Source: Enterococcus faecium (lineage in GTDB: Bacteria > Bacillota > Bacilli > Lactobacillales > Enterococcaceae). Taken from it: 64,000 bases of DNA. The notes beneath the pieces were generated by a model, which saw only the letters and a program-made list of their open reading frames with translations, searched no databases and was not told the origin of the DNA. The translations under genes were made by a program, and so were the position numbers. This document shows, piece by piece, positions 32,403 to 42,338 of the stretch. Location: the NCBI RefSeq assembly GCF_029023785.1, contig NZ_CP118955.1, positions 1,424,501 through 1,488,500 on the forward strand. The letters are read 5' to 3'. The first letter of the stretch is position 1; each line of letters starts with the position of its first letter.

Positions 32403-32657
32403 ATGCCAAACATTGAATCTGCAATCAAACGTGTTCGTACAAGCGAAAACGCTAATGTGAAAAATTCATCTCAAACAAGCGCTATGCGTACTGCAATCAA
32501 AAAATTTGAAGATGCTGTAGCTTCAGGTGCTGACAACGTAGATGCGTTATATAAAGAAGCTGTTAAAGCTATTGATATGGCTGAATCAAAAGGTCTAATC
32601 CACAAAAACAAAGCTAACCGCGACAAATCTCGTTTAAGCAAAAAAATCGCTAAATAA
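32403..32657 (+). CDS. rpsT: 30S ribosomal protein S20
   Basis: A protein of 84 residues from the ATG at 32403, with GGAGGTG 6 bases upstream. It begins [18 protein letters not shown] and is a Lys/Arg/Ala-rich helical protein ending LSKKIAK, as expected for S20, which binds 16S rRNA in 30S assembly. It has its own promoter and is convergent with holA, as in many Firmicutes. Confidence 0.97.
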   Translation: MPNIESAIKRVRTSENANVKNSSQTSAMRTAIKKFEDAVASGADNVDALYKEAVKAIDMAESKGLIHKNKANRDKSRLSKKIAK

Positions 32658-32660
32658 AAG

Positions 32661-32683
32661 AATCGGCTTCGGCCGATTTTTTT
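32661..32683 (+). terminator. Terminator of rpsT
   Basis: AATCGGC-TTCG-GCCGATT, a stable tetraloop hairpin, followed by TTTTT. Confidence 0.92.
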
Positions 32684-32745
32684 ATTTGTCAAAAAAAGGA
32701 CAAAAACAAACGACCTTCCCGCATGCTTTGCCCTCGTCTTTCTTC

Positions 32746-33798
32746 TTATCGATTTCTTAACAACTGCCCTGTGCGCAAAACGAATAGTTGAAAACTTAAT
32801 TCTTTTTCGATTTGTCCCGTTTTGATTTGATAATCCATCTCAACTAATTGATCAAACAACTGTACCAGCAAATGTTCATCAAATTTTTTTACTTCCTGCA
32901 TGGCAAGTTTTACACGATATGGATGGATTTTCAATGTTTCAGCAATATTTGCCTGCTGATAACCAATCTTTACAAGAAATTTTGTCTGTAAAAATAAACG
33001 TAATTGAGAAAGCAAAATCGCATTAATTTTGATTGTTTCTTCCCCTTGCATAACTAAATCTTCGTATAAACGCAAAGCTTGTTCCGTCTTCCCTTTTAAA
33101 ATATATTGGGTCATGTCAAAAATATTATGTTCTAACGTTTTAGGAACTAATTCTTCTACTTCTCTTACCGTGATTTGCTGTTGATTTTGTCCATAAAGGA
33201 CCAATTTCTGTAACTCTCTCATCATTTTGGATAAATCTAAGTCGGTCAACCTCAAGAATAAATCAATTGCACTTCGTTCCATTTTGATTGAGGTATTCTC
33301 TAAGGTATTCATCAGATATTGACGTACTTCTTTTTCATTCAACTGTTGGACATTGACGATGATTGCTGTTTTTTTCAATTGTTTCGTTACTTTTTTCCGT
33401 TCATCCAACTTTTCATATGGCGCAAAGAATACTAATACAGTCGATTCTAATGGTTCTTTCAAATAAGCCGTCAATAAATCAGTATTTTGTTCGATTCCAT
33501 TGTTTACTTTTTCACCTGTTAAAAAATAAGGATTCTCTACGAATACTAACCGTTGATCTCCGAAAAACGGCAACGTCTCTGCTTCAGCTACTACCTCATC
33601 TAAACTTGCATTTTCCATGTCAAAACTTAAAAAATTTAAGTCATCTTCGCCCTCTAATTGGATTTTTTTGACAATCTCTGTCCGAACTTGATCTTGGAGA
33701 AACTTTTCTGTTCCTAAAATCAAGTAACAAGATGCAAGTTTTTCTTTACGTATTTTTTGTAACTCTGCTTGTATACTCAAATTACTCACCACTTTCAA
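32746..33798 (-). CDS. holA: DNA polymerase III subunit delta
   Basis: A protein of 350 residues starting with TTG at 33798, preceded by TAGGAT. It shows the HolA pattern: CYLILGTEKFLQDQVRTEI, a degenerate AAA+ fold, LVFFAPYEKLDERKKVTKQL, LVPKTLEHNIFDMTQYILKG and C-terminal LLRN. As the clamp-loader wrench it opens the beta clamp. It lies 32 bp downstream of comEC, the conserved Firmicute order. Confidence 0.93.
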   Translation of the reverse strand: MKVVSNLSIQAELQKIRKEKLASCYLILGTEKFLQDQVRTEIVKKIQLEGEDDLNFLSFDMENASLDEVVAEAETLPFFGDQRLVFVENPYFLTGEKVNNGIEQNTDLLTAYLKEPLESTVLVFFAPYEKLDERKKVTKQLKKTAIIVNVQQLNEKEVRQYLMNTLENTSIKMERSAIDLFLRLTDLDLSKMMRELQKLVLYGQNQQQITVREVEELVPKTLEHNIFDMTQYILKGKTEQALRLYEDLVMQGEETIKINAILLSQLRLFLQTKFLVKIGYQQANIAETLKIHPYRVKLAMQEVKKFDEHLLVQLFDQLVEMDYQIKTGQIEKELSFQLFVLRTGQLLRNR

Positions 33799-33829
33799 AA
33801 ATTATCCTACCATGAGCAGATGAGAATTA

Positions 33830-36103
33830 CTAGTCTATCATTGTTTCCACTAGCCCATGAGGATGAAAAACTGGATGCCAGCGATAGGTGATCATTCCTT
33901 GTTGATCCGTTCGCCATGTTTTTATCTGATTTTCTTCTAGTGTCTCCAATACTTCGCTGTGCGGGTGACCATAACGATTATTTACGCCGCAGGATATAAT
34001 CCCATGTTTTGCTTCAATATGGGAAAGAAAATCTGTGTTACTTGACGTACGGCTACCGTGATGACCTAATTTGACTACATCGGCTTTCAGATTAGGATAA
34101 ATCAAAAGCAATTGTTTTTCCATTGCTTGATTCAAATCTCCTAAAAATAAAAAGCGCCTATTGTTATATTCCATCCATAGACCAATCGAATCTTCATTTC
34201 TTCCCTCTCCCTTTTCAAAAGGAGTCAATACATAAAGATCATAATAACCGCTGATCCTGTCCCCATGTTTGATTTCAATGATCTCAGTACCATTTTTTTG
34301 AGCTTCAGATAAATGCCTTTGTAATGGCTCATTTCGTCCAGCGCCCCAACCGATATAAATTTTTTTGATAGTAAAATGCTGAGATAACGTGGGTAATTCT
34401 CCCACATGATCCGTATCGTCATGTGTCAAGATGAGTTTATCGATTACACTTATCCCCTGACCTTTTAGATATGGAACGATATTTCTTTCAGCAGGAGGAC
34501 GTATCATACCTTGCGCCCACTTTTCTCTTTCAAAGTGTAACTGACCTCCAGTATCGATCAAAATCGTTTCTTTTCGAAAAGGACTTTGCAAAAAGATACT
34601 GTCTCCTTGACCGACATCGATAAAAGCGATCGTTGAAGAAAAGCGTAAAAATGGCAAAGTCAAAAAAATAAAAGAAAAAAGACCAACATAAAACAAGTGT
34701 TTCACAGGTTGTTCTTTCAACCTATCCGTACAAATCAGTAATCCGAAAATATACATCCCAGATAGCACAAGGGGCAAGCGTCCTATAATGAGAGACGACC
34801 CTGAAGAAAAATCGATTATTCGCTCAAATAAGATTAATCCCTCTTCTATCAGCAATAGTAAAGTTTCCGGCAGCCAGCGATTGAAGAGTGTGAGAAATAA
34901 CACACCAGGAAGAAAAAGAAACTTGAATACCGGTGCAATCAGTAATGTAAAAAGACTACCTAAAATAGGCCACTCATAAAAATGCCATACAATCAACGGC
35001 ATCGTGATCATAGTAAACAGGACGTGAGAGGCCGTTTTTTTCAACCAATCTCCATCAAAAGAAATCAGGATAAACAAAAAACTCATGAAAAAACTAAGCT
35101 GTCCACCCGCATGAAAAAGAAATCGAGGATCAAATAGTAAAAGAAGCCAAAAGACAACTGCAAATAAGTCCATGGTGGAATAATGCTTATTCAGCAATTT
35201 GACTAGCAATCGCAATAAAAACAGCAAACTAGCACGCAAAACAGAAATAGAACTTCCTGCAATAGAAACATAACAGATAGTTAGTAGACTCAACGGAATA
35301 ATACTGACGTGTAGTGGCCATCCGATACGTCGAAATAAATAATACAGCCACCCTAAATAAAATTGGATGTGTAGACCCGATAGACTGAACAGATGCAGCA
35401 AACCACTCTCCCTAAAAATTTCTTCTGATTCTCTGAATCCTGCATCTTTATAGCCCCATAATAAAGAATTAATATATACACTTGTTTTTTGCGGAAATTC
35501 AGATTGGACAAAGGAGATAAAAGATCCTCTTTTTCTCTGAAGCCAGTTTCGCCAGTGATTTTGCATGGTGATCTGTTCAATCTTTTGAATTTGGAACCGT
35601 CCAGAAATTCTATGGTTCCTGAAGTAAGCTTCTTGGTCAAAATTATAAAGATTCCGCTTTTTTGCTGGAGAGATGAACTCGCCTTCAGCAGTCAATTCTA
35701 TTCCCTTTCCTCGGAAGTTAAGCCATGTTTTCAATTCTGCTTCTGTGTTTACTTGATAAGAAAGCTGGAGCTTTTGTTTATTCTCTGATAACCTTCCTTC
35801 CATTGTCAAAAAATTACCATTTGCACGAATCGTATCTGTAAATACAGTAATTTGCGCAGATGTTGTTTTTTCCTCTAAAAATGAATACTCTTGTAGCCTA
35901 TAAGAAATGGATACCGTTATGCTACACAAAATACACAAGTACGCGATAAAACGTCCTTCTTTTAGCGAAAACCATAAAAAAATTCCGGCAAGAAGCAAAC
36001 GATAACCCCAATTGTCAGTGTAATACAACAAACAGATAATCATCGACGTAATTGCCGGAAAAATCAACCGATTTCGAACATGCCTTTCTAAAACGCTAGA
36101 CAT
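33830..36103 (-). CDS. comEC: ComEC-family DNA-uptake channel protein
   Basis: A protein of 757 residues, full length. An N-terminal OB-like extracellular domain is followed by the competence domain (GYKDAGFRESEEIFRESGLL, then HLFSLSGLHIQFYLGWLYYL) in a series of about ten helices. The C-terminal metallo-beta-lactamase domain carries DVGQGDSIFLQSP, LILTHDDTDHVGEL and LKLGHHGSRTSSNT-like elements (VVKLGHHGS). It transports single-stranded DNA across the membrane in competence. It overlaps comEB by 8 bp. It appears intact, unlike the SGNH gene two places upstream. Confidence 0.95.
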   Translation of the reverse strand: MSSVLERHVRNRLIFPAITSMIICLLYYTDNWGYRLLLAGIFLWFSLKEGRFIAYLCILCSITVSISYRLQEYSFLEEKTTSAQITVFTDTIRANGNFLTMEGRLSENKQKLQLSYQVNTEAELKTWLNFRGKGIELTAEGEFISPAKKRNLYNFDQEAYFRNHRISGRFQIQKIEQITMQNHWRNWLQRKRGSFISFVQSEFPQKTSVYINSLLWGYKDAGFRESEEIFRESGLLHLFSLSGLHIQFYLGWLYYLFRRIGWPLHVSIIPLSLLTICYVSIAGSSISVLRASLLFLLRLLVKLLNKHYSTMDLFAVVFWLLLLFDPRFLFHAGGQLSFFMSFLFILISFDGDWLKKTASHVLFTMITMPLIVWHFYEWPILGSLFTLLIAPVFKFLFLPGVLFLTLFNRWLPETLLLLIEEGLILFERIIDFSSGSSLIIGRLPLVLSGMYIFGLLICTDRLKEQPVKHLFYVGLFSFIFLTLPFLRFSSTIAFIDVGQGDSIFLQSPFRKETILIDTGGQLHFEREKWAQGMIRPPAERNIVPYLKGQGISVIDKLILTHDDTDHVGELPTLSQHFTIKKIYIGWGAGRNEPLQRHLSEAQKNGTEIIEIKHGDRISGYYDLYVLTPFEKGEGRNEDSIGLWMEYNNRRFLFLGDLNQAMEKQLLLIYPNLKADVVKLGHHGSRTSSNTDFLSHIEAKHGIISCGVNNRYGHPHSEVLETLEENQIKTWRTDQQGMITYRWHPVFHPHGLVETMID

Positions 36104-36635
36104 GTTTTCCTGTTAATTCATTTTGAAGTTTTGAAAAATGCTGTGAGTCTAAAGCAACTTGGTGTACAGATACACCTAATTGTTCGATCAACGCTTGGGC
36201 ATAAGGATCATTTCGATAGTCATGGAGATAATTGATCCCTTTCACACCAGCTTGCAACAAAGCCTTTGTACAGGCCAAACATGGAAAATGTGTGACATAG
36301 ATTTCTGAACCTTCCGTCGGGATACCAAGTTTTGCACACTGTAGGAGTGCATTCATCTCTGCATGGATCGTTCGCAAGCAGTGTCCATCCACGACGTAAC
36401 ACCCTTCATCTATGCAGTGGACATCTCCACTGACTGCTCCATTATAGCCGCCAGCAATGATCCTTTTTTCTCGAACGAGTGTCGCTCCTACTTCTAAACG
36501 TGTACACGTACTACGTAAAGATAACAGTACTGCCTGAGCCATAAAGTACTGGTCCCAAGGAATGCGTTCATTATGTGACTTATCAGTAACTTTTTCTTTA
36601 TTCGTATCGCATGCTTTTGAAGATTTTTCTAACAT
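36096..36635 (-). CDS. comEB: ComE operon protein 2, dCMP deaminase-like
   Basis: A protein of 179 residues with GGAGG before the ATG. It has the zinc-binding cytidine/deoxycytidylate deaminase site: TIHAEMNALLQC (His, catalytic Glu) and THFPCLACTKALLQ (two Cys). The family member at this locus in Bacillus is comEB, dispensable for transformation; dCMP deamination to dUMP is the probable activity. It is translationally coupled to comEC. Confidence 0.93.
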   Translation of the reverse strand: MLEKSSKACDTNKEKVTDKSHNERIPWDQYFMAQAVLLSLRSTCTRLEVGATLVREKRIIAGGYNGAVSGDVHCIDEGCYVVDGHCLRTIHAEMNALLQCAKLGIPTEGSEIYVTHFPCLACTKALLQAGVKGINYLHDYRNDPYAQALIEQLGVSVHQVALDSQHFSKLQNELTGKHV

Positions 36636-36735
36636 GTTTTATATTCCTCCGTTTTTTCAAGTTGATTAAAAAGTACTCATTGCTTAAACAAAATATTCTT
36701 TAAATATAACGAATCATCCTGTCTGACAAAAGATC

Positions 36736-37315
36736 CTACCCTTCACTGCCGAAATGAAGTCCGTCATCCATTAGCCCATTATAAAAATTCTTCGAATCCA
36801 TTTGTTCAAGAAATTCCGTATAAAAATCGATACTTCACAATCATGGCGTTTTGCTACTTCTGTGAGAACAGAGATATATTCTTTGATCAACTTGTTATTC
36901 CGATATTTTTGTTTTGTCTCATCGACTGCTGGTGGCGTGATAAAGAAAGCATGATCAGAACTATAGTCTTTTTTCAGCTGAACTATCATCCACTGCAGAT
37001 TTTTTGGTACGTTTCTTTAGAAAGTTGTTTATGCTCTGCTAGATCATTCGTCCCAATGAGAATAAATACTTTATCTGCTGTATAGCTAAGTACATCTTTG
37101 GCAAAGCGTTCTCGTAGAGCTTGACTGTTATTGCCGCTGACAGCCGTATTCATAATATGAATCCCAGATATTTTATTTTGGAGATAGACATTCAGCATTG
37201 GTTCTTTTAATGTTTCTTTGCGAACAATCAAGCTATTTCCTGTTAGAAGGATATTCAAAAATACTACCTCCTCGTCCTGCCAAGCTCTTAGAATTGGATT
37301 ATTCTTAGTATCCAT
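36736..37315 (-). pseudogene. SGNH/GDSL-family hydrolase, broken by two 1-bp deletions
   Basis: Three frames in order form one ~190-residue SGNH hydrolase: 36986-37315 (LLTGNSLIVRKE for block I, AVSGNNSQALRERF for block II-III, IGTNDLAEHKQ), 36771-36989 (FFITPPAVDETKQ), and a last frame ending NGLMDDGLHFGSEG with the catalytic Asp-x-x-His, stop at 36736. One base is missing in an A-run near 37004 and one near 36835. Block I is GNS rather than GDS. No good ribosome-binding site precedes the ATG. It sits between comEB and comEA. Confidence 0.8.
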
Positions 37316-37357
37316 TAGCGTCCATTTATTGCTCGTGCCAGTCGATTTTGAATCATT

Positions 37358-38035
37358 CTATTTAATTGTAACGAAGTTTTTTAGTTTTTCAACTGTCTTT
37401 TCACCGATACCAGAAATCTCCTGCAGGTCTTCCACTTTCTGGAAGGATCCGTTTTCTTCTCTAAATCGAATGATTTCTTGCGCTTTGACTGATCCGATCC
37501 CAGGAATCTGCTGAAGTTCTGATGGAGTGGCTGTATTGATATTTATTTTGGGAGGCTCGGAATCTGCTGTAGGCTGTTTTCCTTCCGAGGATGCCAACTG
37601 ATCAAGATGTTCTGGCAGCTCTTCACCTACAGCAGGGATATATAGGACTTGCTGATCTTCTATCTTCGCAGAAAAGTTGATTCGATCGCTATCCGCTTCT
37701 TCTAATAATCCACCTGCACGCTTTAGTACATCATAGACCCGTTCTTCTGAAGAAAAGGAATAGATACCAGGCTCCTTCACACTTCCTTTGATATCGGTGT
37801 ACATGACCTTTGGGCGAGCATCCTCTTCTACATCGTTTCCTTCAGCTGATGGATCTTCTCCACTGGAACTAAACGAAGAAAGTATTTCTTTTGCAGCAGT
37901 CTCTTCTGGTTCTCTATAAAATAGCAAATTTGATAATAAAAAACCACTTGCGATACAAAAGATAAGAACTATCATAGACATCCAAATGATCAATTTGGGT
38001 GAAGCTAGTATTTTCTTGCTGATTTTTTCTATCAT
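37358..38035 (-). CDS. comEA: Competence protein ComEA, DNA receptor
   Basis: A protein of 225 residues if started at the ATG at 38035; an ATG at 38074 has GGAG only 2 bases upstream, so the start is uncertain. One membrane segment (residues ~13-35) anchors it. A SLBB domain follows (VYTDIKGSVKEPGIYSFSS), then two helix-hairpin-helix motifs at the C-terminus (NINTATPSELQQIPGIGSVK and LQEISGIGEKTVEKL) that bind double-stranded DNA. It acts outside the membrane, passing DNA to ComEC. Confidence 0.93.
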   Translation of the reverse strand: MIEKISKKILASPKLIIWMSMIVLIFCIASGFLLSNLLFYREPEETAAKEILSSFSSSGEDPSAEGNDVEEDARPKVMYTDIKGSVKEPGIYSFSSEERVYDVLKRAGGLLEEADSDRINFSAKIEDQQVLYIPAVGEELPEHLDQLASSEGKQPTADSEPPKININTATPSELQQIPGIGSVKAQEIIRFREENGSFQKVEDLQEISGIGEKTVEKLKNFVTIK

Positions 38036-38191
38036 TGTTCTTTTTCCAAAGAATGACCAGTAAAAATCATTCATTACTCCTTTCATTTGAAATTGAAGAA
38101 ACAGTGAGCTCTGGCAAAATCGTCCCTTCAACATCTAATTACGTCAATTTTTTCTTTTGTTTTTATTTTTATCGTGAAGATTTTTGACGAA

Positions 38192-38232
38192 AAAGAGGGG
38201 GTGTGACAGAACTCGTGTCACAACCCCTCTTT
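38192..38232. terminator. Terminator with TGTGACA core
   Basis: AAAGAGGGGGTGTGACA pairs with TGTCACAACCCCTCTTT. It lies between the sepM-like gene stop and comEA, ending the upstream block's readthrough on the minus strand or serving as the sepM terminator. It belongs to the repeated terminator family. Confidence 0.8.
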
Positions 38233-38244
38233 AATTATTTAGTT

Positions 38245-40326
<2,082 letters not shown>

Positions 40327-40365
40327 CTACTCACTCCTTAGAAATGGTACTGGTACTAGTATACC

Positions 40366-40419
40366 AAAAAAATACTTGGACAATGATCAAAAATCGATCG
40401 TTATCCAAGTTATTTTTTA
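40366..40419. terminator. Bidirectional terminator between rsmD and ylbG
   Basis: AAAAAATACTTGGACAATGATC pairs imperfectly with GATCGTTATCCAAGTTATTTTTT (shown here as arms 40366-40387 and 40397-40419). T-runs follow on both strands. It ends the ylbF-ylbG transcript. Confidence 0.75.
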
Positions 40420-40444
40420 TTTAAAAACTGCTCATAAGAGATTT

Positions 40445-40783
40445 TTAAAGATGTTCAGCTAATCGGATTTCTGTATTTAGCTCTTCAATTTCGAAACCTT
40501 CGTCTTTTAATACTGTTTTGTTTCCTATTTTTTCGGCAAAATTCATTTCGATATCCGGTCGGTAAGAACGTTCTACGTTTCGAACAAAATGTAATTTACG
40601 GATTCGTTCTTCTGTTTCTTCAAATGTCTCTTCATTTAAGTAAAGCACGACATATTTCATTCTTCTTGAGACATAATGCAACAAGCCGAACTTTTTCAGA
40701 TTCTTTAATTGTTTTAAGCTGTAGACCCATACGATCAGCCCGCGTCGTTTTGTTATTTCAAATTCACTATTGTCTAATTGCAT
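40445..40783 (-). CDS. ylbG: YlbG family (DUF2129) protein
   Basis: A protein of 112 residues from the ATG at 40783, with GGAGG 8 bases upstream; the longer frame to 40840 would overlap ylbF by far more. It begins MQLDNSEFEITKRRGLIVW and contains LHYVSRRMKYVVLYL and HFVRNVERSYRPD, as in YlbG. Function unknown. The start overlaps the end of ylbF by 17 bp. Confidence 0.9.
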   Translation of the reverse strand: MQLDNSEFEITKRRGLIVWVYSLKQLKNLKKFGLLHYVSRRMKYVVLYLNEETFEETEERIRKLHFVRNVERSYRPDIEMNFAEKIGNKTVLKDEGFEIEELNTEIRLAEHL

Positions 40784-41213
40784 GACAATTACCTCCGCAT
40801 CCAAAGTGTTTTTTCGTTTCAAAAAACGGGCTACCTGCATCTACTTTGATTTCATTAGAAACTTCTTCGGCAAGTACTTGGACAATTTGATCCAACAGAC
40901 TTTGCAGCTGTGTTTCACTATATCGGAAAGCTGCAACATGCTCATCCATATCAAGCTGTCTTTTTGCTTTTCGAACAGCTCGTTTTTTTTCACGATAATC
41001 AGGTGCATACTCACCATATGCCGCTACATTTTCAAATGCTTCTTTCTTAGACAAGAACGCTTCTTTCAACTGGCAAACTTTTGCAGATTCTTCCATTGAC
41101 TGTTTATGTTCAAGATAAGAAGCCATCGTTTTACTCTTTTTTATCATTTCAGCGACTTGGAGGCATTGATCCTCCAGTTGAAACAGCTCTTCGTTAACGA
41201 TCACTGCTATCAC
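40767..41213 (-). CDS. YlbF/YmcA-family regulatory protein
   Basis: A protein of 148 residues starting with GTG at 41213, 6 bases after GGAG. It is a helical bundle with EYAPDYREKKRAVRKAKRQ and IKVDAGSPFFETKKHFGCGG near the end. YlbF with YmcA and YaaT forms the Y-complex that guides RNase Y processing and competence/biofilm in Bacillus; the C-terminal HFGCGGNC cysteines match the Fe-S ligands reported for YlbF. It overlaps the CAP-associated gene by 20 bp. Confidence 0.85.
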   Translation of the reverse strand: MIAVIVNEELFQLEDQCLQVAEMIKKSKTMASYLEHKQSMEESAKVCQLKEAFLSKKEAFENVAAYGEYAPDYREKKRAVRKAKRQLDMDEHVAAFRYSETQLQSLLDQIVQVLAEEVSNEIKVDAGSPFFETKKHFGCGGNCHAIRQ

Positions 41214-42318
41214 TACTTTCTCCGTTTTCTTCTTGCAATAAGACTAACATATTTTCTTTAGAAAAAGCAATGCCTACAGAATCCGTTCCCGGGTCCATGA
41301 AACGGTCATGGTTGTAAGGATCGCTGTACCAATATAAAAACGAAAAAGTAGCGTCAATCGCCGGATGAATAAATAGCCCACTAGTATTTTCTAATTTTTG
41401 TTTACTGATTAACTTCTCCAATTCATCATTCGTCAGTGAGAATTTCACTGTCGTTTGAGCACTGCCTAGCGATTTTTGCCAATCAGCCATACGTTCCTCT
41501 GACAATATTTCCTCAGGCCTTGTCAAAAAATCATGTAGTAGCAGCTGACTGTGGTTTTGAAAGGCAAGTGTTTGATTGTATATGGGAAGTTCGTCTTCTC
41601 TTCTAAGCATATTTAATAAAGTCGTACTTTTTCGTTCTTTAACGCGATTGATTGATTCCCAATCAGCCGATTTATCTGCTTGATAATGTGGAAGGCCTTC
41701 ACCAAACACTTGATATGGCAATAGTTTCAAAAGACTATCTTTATCTAAATACACAACTGAAAATAGGCCGTTTGTTGTTTGATCAAAAAATAAAATAGCA
41801 AAAGTGTCGTTATCAAAAGCAATTAGCGGACGATAATTCATATCCTCTTCCATTAGTTCGATTCCAACTTCTGTATCATGGTACTCAAAAGTGAAATTAG
41901 TATAGATAGTAGTGATTTTCGTAAGATCTTGCATCGTCATCCCTAAATAAAACGGCGCGATATCAGCAGGCCCTGTTTGCAGTACTTTAACAGTTGTGAC
42001 TCTGCTGTCTTGGATGTTCGCTTCAAATGTGAGATGACTAGCTTTATTTTCATAATATCTTGTTTCAAAACCAAATCCGCTAGTTAATCGATCATAGGCT
42101 TGGCCAAAATCCTTTTCCAGCTGATCGATCGGTTTTCCGATATAAGTAGAAAAACCAGTTGCTTTAAGCTCCTGGTATTTCCACGTTGTCATTTGGTTTG
42201 ATATTTGTTGATCAGAGTTTTCCTTCACTTCAAGTTTTGGCGGAAACAAGACTGGTTCCATGTAGAATGCCACAATAACTAATAGCAGAATCAGCCAAAA
42301 CAAACCCAGTCTTTTCAT
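41194..42318 (-). CDS. Membrane-anchored CAP-associated domain protein (YlbC-like)
   Basis: A protein of 374 residues. The N-terminal anchor (GLFWLILLLVIVAFYM) is followed by a CAP-associated N-terminal domain (residues ~60-200, IGKPIDQLEKDFGQAYDRL and FYLGMTMQDLTKI) and a CAP/SCP-like region in the last ~150 residues. The usual SCP catalytic His/Glu set is not clear here. It lies in the conserved yla-ylb block between pyc and ylbF. Its function at the cell surface is unknown. Confidence 0.8.
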   Translation of the reverse strand: MKRLGLFWLILLLVIVAFYMEPVLFPPKLEVKENSDQQISNQMTTWKYQELKATGFSTYIGKPIDQLEKDFGQAYDRLTSGFGFETRYYENKASHLTFEANIQDSRVTTVKVLQTGPADIAPFYLGMTMQDLTKITTIYTNFTFEYHDTEVGIELMEEDMNYRPLIAFDNDTFAILFFDQTTNGLFSVVYLDKDSLLKLLPYQVFGEGLPHYQADKSADWESINRVKERKSTTLLNMLRREDELPIYNQTLAFQNHSQLLLHDFLTRPEEILSEERMADWQKSLGSAQTTVKFSLTNDELEKLISKQKLENTSGLFIHPAIDATFSFLYWYSDPYNHDRFMDPGTDSVGIAFSKENMLVLLQEENGESSDSSDR

Positions 42319-42338
42319 GTTTCCCCACCTTTCGCTTA

